24,340 nt of DNA from a virus: positions 1-24,340 of IMG/VR virus record IMGVR_UViG_3300046321_000197; one strand, written 5' to 3'. The stretch's first letter is position 1, and every line of letters begins with the position of its first letter. The notes beneath the pieces were generated by a model. The model was not told the DNA's origin. It saw only the letters and a program-made list of their open reading frames with translations, and made no database searches. Shown here in pieces: positions 19,030-24,340 of the stretch. The position numbers were made by a program, and so were the translations under genes.

Positions 19030-21432
19030 ATGTCATTAAATAATTTTCCTAAACAAAAAATCCCATTCAATAAGAAGGATAAAAAGTGGAGAAAAGCTAA
19101 TCTTGACTTTGCTGACAATAACAGTTTCATTCATAGTGGAAATATTAGAGCAAGGTTAAGAAGTAAAAGAATCAATCTAAATCTATATAATGGAGTTTTA
19201 GACCCTTCCGATATGAAGCTAATCCTTAATCCTGGAGACATCGAAAAGATGTTTGTTCCGGATAAGATTCAACACTACCCTATTGTTACGCCAAGAATCA
19301 ATGTTCTTATTGGTGAGGAGAAGAGGCGCAAGTTTGACTGGTCAGTTAATTTAACTAATCCAGACACAATTGCTATGATTTCAAAAGACAAGATGAAACT
19401 TGTTCAAGAGAAACTAAATGAATACTTGGAATCTACTAGACCTGAAGAGGAATTAGAGAAAGACATGAAAGCATTCAGTGATTACATTAATTACGACTAC
19501 CAAGACGTAAGAGAGAAAAGAGCTAACATGTACATGAGATACCATATTGAGTCTCTAGACATGAAGGTTAAATTCCAACAAGGATTTAAAGATGCTCTTA
19601 TCATGGGAGAAGAAATCTATATGACCGACATCGTTAATGGCCAGGTTACTTTCGAGAAACTAAATCCACTTAACGTGCATACATTAAGATCCGGAACATC
19701 TAACAAAATTGAAGACGCTGATATTATTGTCATCGATGACTACTGGAGCCCCGGTAAAGTTCAAGATCACTTCTACGAAGACTTAAAGTCTAAAGAAATA
19801 GATTTGCTTGACACTGAAAGTAACGGCGGAACTGGGAAAGATTCAGATGGAGAAAATTACGCTTTCAATGATATGCATAATTATGAAGTGATGCAAAGAG
19901 AAACTGTAAACGCATTCTTAGGCGCATCAGGAGTTTGGTCCAATTCATCTAAGAATACTTATACTGACGGTAATGGAAACATTAGAGTGTTACGTATGCT
20001 ATGGAAATCTAAAAAAGAAATACTTAAAGTTACTTTTTTTGACGACATGGGTAAAGAGCAGATTAAATTCAGAAGTCCTGATTATATTCTTGATAAAGAA
20101 AGAGGAGAGACTGGTGAAAAATTCTGGGTTAATGAATGGTGGAAAGGTGTTAAGATAGGAAAAGAGATTTACCTACAGATTAAACCTAAAGAGATTCAAT
20201 ACAACAAAATCAATCAGCCATCTTACAATTCATCTGGAATTGTCGGACAAGTTTACAACACCAACGAACAGGGAGCTGTTTCTTTGGTAGAGAGGTCTAA
20301 GCCATTTCAATACTTATACGACATTTCGTGGTATAGAGTAAATGAAGCTTTGTCTAAATACTTAGGTTCTATTGTTGAATTAGATTTAGCTAAGATACCA
20401 GAAGGATGGAATGTAACTAAATGGTTATACTTCGCACGCAAATCCGGTATAGCTGTAGTAGATTCATTCAAGGAAGGAAACAGAGGTATGGCCAAAGGTA
20501 AATTAGCAGGTGCCGTAGGTAATACAACTGGAAGAGTATTAGAACAGAAAGTTGGAGATTTTATTCAGACTCATATTCAAATGATGGAGTTTGCTAAAGC
20601 TCAGATGGACGAGATAATTGGAGTATCTAGACAACGTATGGGTCAGGTAGATAATAGAGAAACTGTAGGAGGTGTAGAAAGATCTGTATCACAATCTAAT
20701 CACATTACAGAAGAATTATTCACACTGCATGATTACTGTAAGAAAAGATGCTTTCAAATACTTCTAGAGACAATCAAGATTGCTTCAAAAGGGAATCAAG
20801 TTAAGTTTGCATACATTGCTGACGATATGACCAGAAAACTAATGGAAATAGACGGAGATGAGTTTGCTGAAGAAGAATACGGATTGCAAGTTTCAAATGA
20901 AGACGCTATCAATGAGATGCAACAAAAACTTGACGGAATGGTTCAAATGGGATTACAAAACCAAATGCTTTCATTCTCTACCGCTATGAAAATTTACAAC
21001 TCTCCTTCTATTAGAGAAGTTCAGAGAATGATTGAAAAAGCTGAGAATGACAAAAATGAATCAATGCAGAAACAATCTGAAGAGGCTCGTAAAATGCAAG
21101 AGACGCAAATTCAATCTAACGAGCAATTAGCCGCTACTAGAAATGAACTTGATATTGAGCAATTTAACAGAACTGACGAAACTAAGCGTTACATTGCTGA
21201 GCTTCAAGCAGAAACAGATAGGCTTAAGATTGAACAATCAGGTCAAGATTTAGTTCAATCTGAAGACGACTCAAATGATGATCTAGAGTATTCTAAGTTT
21301 CAAGAAGAGATGTTATTAAAGCATGGACAAGTAAACAACGATATGACTAAACATAGAGATATGATGAATCATAAAACTAAAGAGCTAGAAATTAAAAGAA
21401 AGCAAGCTAATAAGACTACGTCAAGTAAATAA
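19030..21432 (+). CDS. Portal protein, crAss-like (800 aa)
   Basis: The dodecameric DNA gate of the head. It lies one gene after TerL. The N-terminal half carries the portal core with the PRINVLIGEEKRRKFDWSV segment (about residues 90-108). The middle includes a long loop-rich region and QRMGQVDNRETVGGVERSVS (about 537-556), characteristic of large Bacteroidota-phage portals. Residues 630-800 are a long Gln/Glu/Lys-rich coiled coil (MQEARKMQ-type repeats). The length of about 800 residues fits crAss-like portals. A weak promoter-like TAAATTCG lies just upstream near 19005. Confidence 0.85.
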   Translation: MSLNNFPKQKIPFNKKDKKWRKANLDFADNNSFIHSGNIRARLRSKRINLNLYNGVLDPSDMKLILNPGDIEKMFVPDKIQHYPIVTPRINVLIGEEKRRKFDWSVNLTNPDTIAMISKDKMKLVQEKLNEYLESTRPEEELEKDMKAFSDYINYDYQDVREKRANMYMRYHIESLDMKVKFQQGFKDALIMGEEIYMTDIVNGQVTFEKLNPLNVHTLRSGTSNKIEDADIIVIDDYWSPGKVQDHFYEDLKSKEIDLLDTESNGGTGKDSDGENYAFNDMHNYEVMQRETVNAFLGASGVWSNSSKNTYTDGNGNIRVLRMLWKSKKEILKVTFFDDMGKEQIKFRSPDYILDKERGETGEKFWVNEWWKGVKIGKEIYLQIKPKEIQYNKINQPSYNSSGIVGQVYNTNEQGAVSLVERSKPFQYLYDISWYRVNEALSKYLGSIVELDLAKIPEGWNVTKWLYFARKSGIAVVDSFKEGNRGMAKGKLAGAVGNTTGRVLEQKVGDFIQTHIQMMEFAKAQMDEIIGVSRQRMGQVDNRETVGGVERSVSQSNHITEELFTLHDYCKKRCFQILLETIKIASKGNQVKFAYIADDMTRKLMEIDGDEFAEEEYGLQVSNEDAINEMQQKLDGMVQMGLQNQMLSFSTAMKIYNSPSIREVQRMIEKAENDKNESMQKQSEEARKMQETQIQSNEQLAATRNELDIEQFNRTDETKRYIAELQAETDRLKIEQSGQDLVQSEDDSNDDLEYSKFQEEMLLKHGQVNNDMTKHRDMMNHKTKELEIKRKQANKTTSSK

Positions 21433-21446
21433 ATTAAATTTTACTT

Positions 21447-21475
21447 GCAATAGCTAATTTAATACGGTAGATTTG
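21447..21475 (+). promoter_or_regulatory. Promoter of the 65-residue gene
   Basis: TTG around 21445-21447 and TAGATTTG (21468-21475) are about 20 bp apart. Confidence 0.7.
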
Positions 21476-21509
21476 TACTTCAATATTTAACAAAATAAAA
21501 AGAAGAATC

Positions 21510-21707
21510 ATGGAAGAAAAAACACCGTTTGAAAAGGCACTTATCACGTTATTAGAAGCGGTAGAAGTAGGTCGTCAAAAAGGAGCTTACTCTTTTAAAG
21601 AGTGTGTAATTATCGGAGGAGCTATCGAGTTCTTCACTTCTAAGCCAGAAGATAAAACAGAAGTGTCATTTGAAAGCCCGTCTTTAGAAGCTGAAGTAAT
21701 CAAATAA
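21510..21707 (+). CDS. Small hypothetical protein (65 aa)
   Basis: The protein is MEEKTPFEKALITLLEAVEV, then GRQKGAYSFKECVIIGGAIE and an acidic end. Proteins of this layout (helix, 'V..G..KGAYS..E', helix) recur as tiny genes in Bacteroidota phages. It has its own promoter and a strong terminator, so it is expressed as a unit. No function known. Confidence 0.55.
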   Translation: MEEKTPFEKALITLLEAVEVGRQKGAYSFKECVIIGGAIEFFTSKPEDKTEVSFESPSLEAEVIK

Positions 21708-21725
21708 GATTAACAAATAAATACA

Positions 21726-21753
21726 AACCACCTCATATAGAGGTGGTTTTTTT
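21726..21753 (+). terminator. Terminator after the 65-residue gene
   Basis: AACCACCTC-ATATA-GAGGTGGTT with a following T-run. Confidence 0.9.
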
Positions 21754-21943
21754 ATGAAATAAATTTAAATCAGATTAGCTAACAGGCGAGGTTCAACTAT
21801 CTCCTTTAGACACTATATCTATATACGCAACATCAAGCTTATCTTACTCTATTACTTTTTCAAGAGCATCAATACAAGTAGTAGAAAGAAATTAAATTCA
21901 ACTTTTAGCAATAAACAAATAATAAATAACGTAACATAAATAG

Positions 21944-21951
21944 TATTTTTG
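21944..21951 (+). promoter_or_regulatory. Promoter -7 element of the lysis cassette
   Basis: TATTTTTG is a match to TAnnTTTG 32 bases before the holin; no -33 TTG is evident. The rest of 21754-21983 is AT-rich and holds nothing else that I can identify. Confidence 0.5.
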
Positions 21952-21983
21952 CGTACCACGTTCCAAAAATAAACAAAAACAAC

Positions 21984-22478
21984 ATGAAGTCATTAACCTT
22001 ATTTTTCAGTGAACTAACTATTGTAAAAAAGATTTTATTAGTATTAACTCCAATACTTACAGTTATGTTAAATTCACAAAGCGCTATCATTGGGTTAGCG
22101 TTACTAATCCTTCTTGATTTATTATCAGGAATAAGAAAAGATTTTTTCTTAAAAGGAATTACAGCCTATGTTTGGCAAAAAAGATTCTGGAAAGGAGTTA
22201 AAAGTTACGGGATCAGAGAGACCTGGAAAAAAACCTATGAATATGGAATAGGTATTATCGTATGTTCAGTATTCGAAAGCATGATATTCAAAATGGAGCC
22301 AATTGACTTGATGAACAAGCAGTTCTCATTGACTGAATTAGCAATCATGGTTGCAAGCATTGTTGAAGTTTATAGTAACTACGAGAATATGGAAGCTGTA
22401 TCAGGAAGAAACATCTTAAAGAGAATGATGCAATTTCTACCTCAGTCTATTCAAGACATATTCGCTAAAACAAAATAA
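21984..22478 (+). CDS. Holin-like membrane protein (164 aa)
   Basis: There are hydrophobic segments at about residues 15-30 (VKKILLVLTPILTVML) and 34-50 (AIIGLALLILLDLLSGI), plus a later amphipathic hydrophobic stretch (IGIIVCSVFESMIF), with a conserved 'D.LSGIRK' loop after the second. This fits phage holin families of Bacteroidota. It is placed directly before the endolysin (gap of one base), as expected for a lysis cassette, and would open the inner membrane. Confidence 0.7.
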   Translation: MKSLTLFFSELTIVKKILLVLTPILTVMLNSQSAIIGLALLILLDLLSGIRKDFFLKGITAYVWQKRFWKGVKSYGIRETWKKTYEYGIGIIVCSVFESMIFKMEPIDLMNKQFSLTELAIMVASIVEVYSNYENMEAVSGRNILKRMMQFLPQSIQDIFAKTK

Positions 22479-22479
22479 C

Positions 22480-22998
22480 ATGGAAAACATTTCAAAACAC
22501 ATTACTTACGAGGAATCAATTAAATCTGCAACAGGCATAAGACTTGGCATCAAAAACACTCCTAATGGTAAAGAGATTGCAAGAATGAAGATCTTAGCAG
22601 AAAAAGTATTTGAACCGTTGAGGGAAAAGATTGGCAAACCAATAGCTATTATATCTTTTTTTAGGTCATTAACACTTAACAAAGCAGTTGGAGGGTCTAA
22701 AAATTCTCAGCATTGCGCAGGAGCTATTAGCGGAAAAAATGAAGCAGCCATGGATATAGATGCAGATCTAATTGACAATGGCATAACAAACAACGAAGTG
22801 TTTAATTTCATTAAAGACAATCTTAAATTTGATCAGCTTATTGCTGAGTTCGAAGGAGATAGCGGAACAAGCCCAGCTTGGGTACATGTAAGTTATTCAG
22901 ATCAAAATAGAAAACAAATACTTATAGCGCATAAAGTAGAAGGCAAAACAAAATACTCTCCTTACACTAAGGAGTTATATAAAAAAATCTATGGATAA
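22480..22998 (+). CDS. Endolysin, peptidase M15-like D,D-peptidase (172 aa)
   Basis: The M15 signature appears as SQH (His78), an unusual 12-residue insert, then AAMDID (Asp92), followed by DQLIAEFE (Glu123) and WVHVSY (His136), giving zinc ligands and base of the D-Ala-D-Ala carboxypeptidase/L,D-type fold. It would cleave peptidoglycan cross-links. No signal peptide is visible, so release depends on the holin. Its end overlaps the spanin-like gene by eight bases. Confidence 0.8.
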   Translation: MENISKHITYEESIKSATGIRLGIKNTPNGKEIARMKILAEKVFEPLREKIGKPIAIISFFRSLTLNKAVGGSKNSQHCAGAISGKNEAAMDIDADLIDNGITNNEVFNFIKDNLKFDQLIAEFEGDSGTSPAWVHVSYSDQNRKQILIAHKVEGKTKYSPYTKELYKKIYG

Positions 22999-23590
22999 AT
23001 TAAAAGAATTGGCTACAATGAAGAATCTCTTCATTCTAGCCCTTATAGCTATAATCTTGGTATTGAGTACATGCTCAGGACCAAAAGATAAGGTTGTCAC
23101 GGTAGTTCAGCCAGAATACCACAAAGTGACAGACACCGTGTTCATTGAAGAAATTAAGTTAAAAACTATTGTTGTCAAAGACGGAACTGTGGTAGTTAAC
23201 AAAGACAAATATAATGAATACATAAAGACAAAAGATACGGTAAAAAAAAAAGAGATCTTAATAGAAGCACTAACGGTTAGAGAATATAACACTAACGTCA
23301 TCGACAATGATTCTGTGAAAGTAGACGTGTATTCTAAGGTTCAAGGACTATTACTTGCTACAAGTGCGGACGTTACAGTAAAAGAGCAGAAGGTAAAGGA
23401 AAGAGTTATTACACAGAGACCTAGGTTATCTTTGGTACTGGGCGCGGAGGTAGGATATAAGGAATTCCAGTTTAAACCTTTAATTAAAACTGGAATTCAA
23501 ACTAAATCTGGGAATATCTTAACACTATCTTTAGACTTAGATAAGAATGTATACGTTGGATTCGCTAAAACATTCACATTGATTAAATAG
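22991..23590 (+). CDS. Spanin-like lipoprotein or membrane protein (199 aa)
   Basis: The N-terminus (residues 12-29, NLFILALIAIILVLSTCS) is a membrane anchor or lipoprotein signal with Cys28. Then come a Lys/Asp/Val-rich region, and a C-terminal beta-rich segment (LSLVLGAEVGYKEFQFKPLI) like a small outer-membrane-facing sheet. It directly follows holin and endolysin with gene overlap, the classic place of spanins, which fuse inner and outer membranes at lysis. The spanin role rests on context. Confidence 0.55.
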   Translation: MDKLKELATMKNLFILALIAIILVLSTCSGPKDKVVTVVQPEYHKVTDTVFIEEIKLKTIVVKDGTVVVNKDKYNEYIKTKDTVKKKEILIEALTVREYNTNVIDNDSVKVDVYSKVQGLLLATSADVTVKEQKVKERVITQRPRLSLVLGAEVGYKEFQFKPLIKTGIQTKSGNILTLSLDLDKNVYVGFAKTFTLIK

Positions 23591-23627
23591 CAATAAATTG
23601 CACTGAATGCAATCTACTTTAAGAATG

Positions 23628-23635
23628 TAGATTTG
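23628..23635 (+). promoter_or_regulatory. Promoter -7 element before the scaffold-like gene
   Basis: TAGATTTG is 27 bases before the ATG. The -33 half is not obvious. Confidence 0.55.
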
Positions 23636-23662
23636 TCAACGGAGATTTAAACAAAAAGAATT

Positions 23663-24340
23663 ATGGAAGGATTAAACTTAAACGATTTAACTTTTGACAC
23701 TGATAGCGATGACGTATTTGACGTATTTGCCACGAAGCCAAAAGATACAGCAGGAGAGCCTGCAAAAGACATTACAATACCAACACCTAATAGCGAGGAG
23801 AAAAAAGTAGAACCTACTAAAACTCCAGAGAGCGTAGCTACAAAGGAAGAAAATAAAACTAATCAAGATGGTAAGGCTCCAGAAGCCAAGAAGGAAGGTA
23901 CTGATTCTTCCTCTCCAACACCGAATGATACTGAAAAGTTATATTCTTCTTTAGCTGCCGAATTCAAAGCTAAAGGAATCTTATCAAACCTTGATTTAGA
24001 CAAAGACAAGATTTCATCTATGGATGACATCAACAATGCAATTAGCAAGGAAGTTGAATCTAGATTGTCTCAAAGAAACAAAACTATTGAAGATGCTGTT
24101 AACGCAGGAATCCCAGCAGAAGAAGTTTCTAAGCAATTAGAGTCAATAGGAAAGCTTAAAGCAATCACTGATGAGTACGTATCACAAGATGGTAACGAAG
24201 AATTCAGAATGAATGTAATTGCGCAAGATTTTATCAATAAAGGTTTCAATAAAGAAAAAGCGCTATCAATGGCACAAAGAAGTATTGATTCCGGAGATGA
24301 CGTAGAAGATGCTTTAAATGCATTAAAAGAAATCATAGGT
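23663..24340 (+). CDS. Scaffold-like acidic head protein, 3' end outside window
   Basis: The frame is open from ATG at 23663 to the last base (226 codons, no stop). The N-terminal third is disordered and acidic (TFDTDSDDVFDVFATKPKD) with Thr/Pro/Glu repeats (EEKKVEPTKTPESV). From residue 85 on it is helical and Glu/Lys-rich (LSSLAAEFKAKG-type, KLKAITDEYVSQDGNEEF). Position between portal/lysis and the expected capsid gene, with this composition, fits an internal scaffolding protein. The family itself is not recognised. Confidence 0.55.
   Translation, partial: MEGLNLNDLTFDTDSDDVFDVFATKPKDTAGEPAKDITIPTPNSEEKKVEPTKTPESVATKEENKTNQDGKAPEAKKEGTDSSSPTPNDTEKLYSSLAAEFKAKGILSNLDLDKDKISSMDDINNAISKEVESRLSQRNKTIEDAVNAGIPAEEVSKQLESIGKLKAITDEYVSQDGNEEFRMNVIAQDFINKGFNKEKALSMAQRSIDSGDDVEDALNALKEIIG

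Noticed and set aside
1-24340. Stop-codon reassignment (TAG or TGA read through), as in some crAss-like phages
   Set aside because: All genes end normally at TAA, TAG or TGA without interrupted frames, and no suppressor tRNA (CUA or UCA) is present among the twelve tRNAs.
1-24340. 16S decoding site (ACACACCGCCCGTC), GTCGTAACAAGG and anti-Shine-Dalgarno end
   Set aside because: No convincing match was found on either strand within the window; if the rRNA set is complete, this piece should be outside it.
1-24340. CRISPR array, insertion sequence or integrase with attachment site
   Set aside because: No regularly spaced repeats, transposase or recombinase are seen.

Overview
The window is a stretch of an AT-rich, double-stranded DNA phage of a Bacteroidota host. 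The evidence is a crAss-like large terminase and portal, Bacteroidota-type promoters (TAnnTTTG at -7, usually with TTG at -33), A-rich leaders in place of Shine-Dalgarno sites, and a holin/M15-peptidase/spanin-like lysis cassette. No bacterial chromosomal gene is visible.

Leftward arm, bases 1-8270, all minus strand: about nineteen mostly tiny genes. They include an SPFH/band-7 lipoprotein at the left edge, a SANT/Myb-like DNA-binding protein, a ClpX-like AAA+ ATPase and several small membrane proteins. Many are joined by TAATG stop/start overlaps. This arm also holds large non-coding gaps (1210-1778, 4067-4668, 5482-6114, 6787-7165), which are the most remarkable part of the window. On the same strand as the genes they carry divergent but recognisable pieces of ribosomal RNA. 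A 23S piece joins the thiostrepton/L11 helix 43, peptidyl-transferase-like sequence, the sarcin-ricin loop and domain VI. A 16S 5'-domain piece carries the GAATATTGC block and a 530-loop-like hairpin. A 16S piece covers helices 26-29 with its GAATTGAC block. A 23S piece resembles domain I. tRNAs and an anticodon-less tRNA-like element lie between or beside these pieces, in an arrangement that recalls tRNA-punctuated, fragmented mitochondrial rRNA. I know of no phage described with this. The comparison was made by eye against E. coli rRNA recalled from memory and needs covariance-model confirmation.

Rightward arm, 8443-24340, plus strand: an HNH endonuclease and a small-gene operon; a converging small gene; a pair of divergent promoters; a structured leader of about 340 nt feeding ten tRNAs (Met/CAT, Asp, Tyr, Gln, Leu, Phe, Thr, Pro, His, Ser) and ending at a strong terminator; a HAD-like hydrolase; small zinc-binding and helical proteins; a candidate Acb2-type cyclic-nucleotide sponge; a GroES-like co-chaperonin; then the head and packaging block (pre-terminase protein, TerL, portal), the lysis cassette, and the start of a scaffold-like protein cut by the right edge.

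Together the window shows a phage with heavy investment in translation: twelve tRNAs plus rRNA-like fragments. The working model is that the leftward transcript is cut at tRNA-like elements to release rRNA fragments. These may build or remodel ribosomes, or may act as decoys for translation factors.
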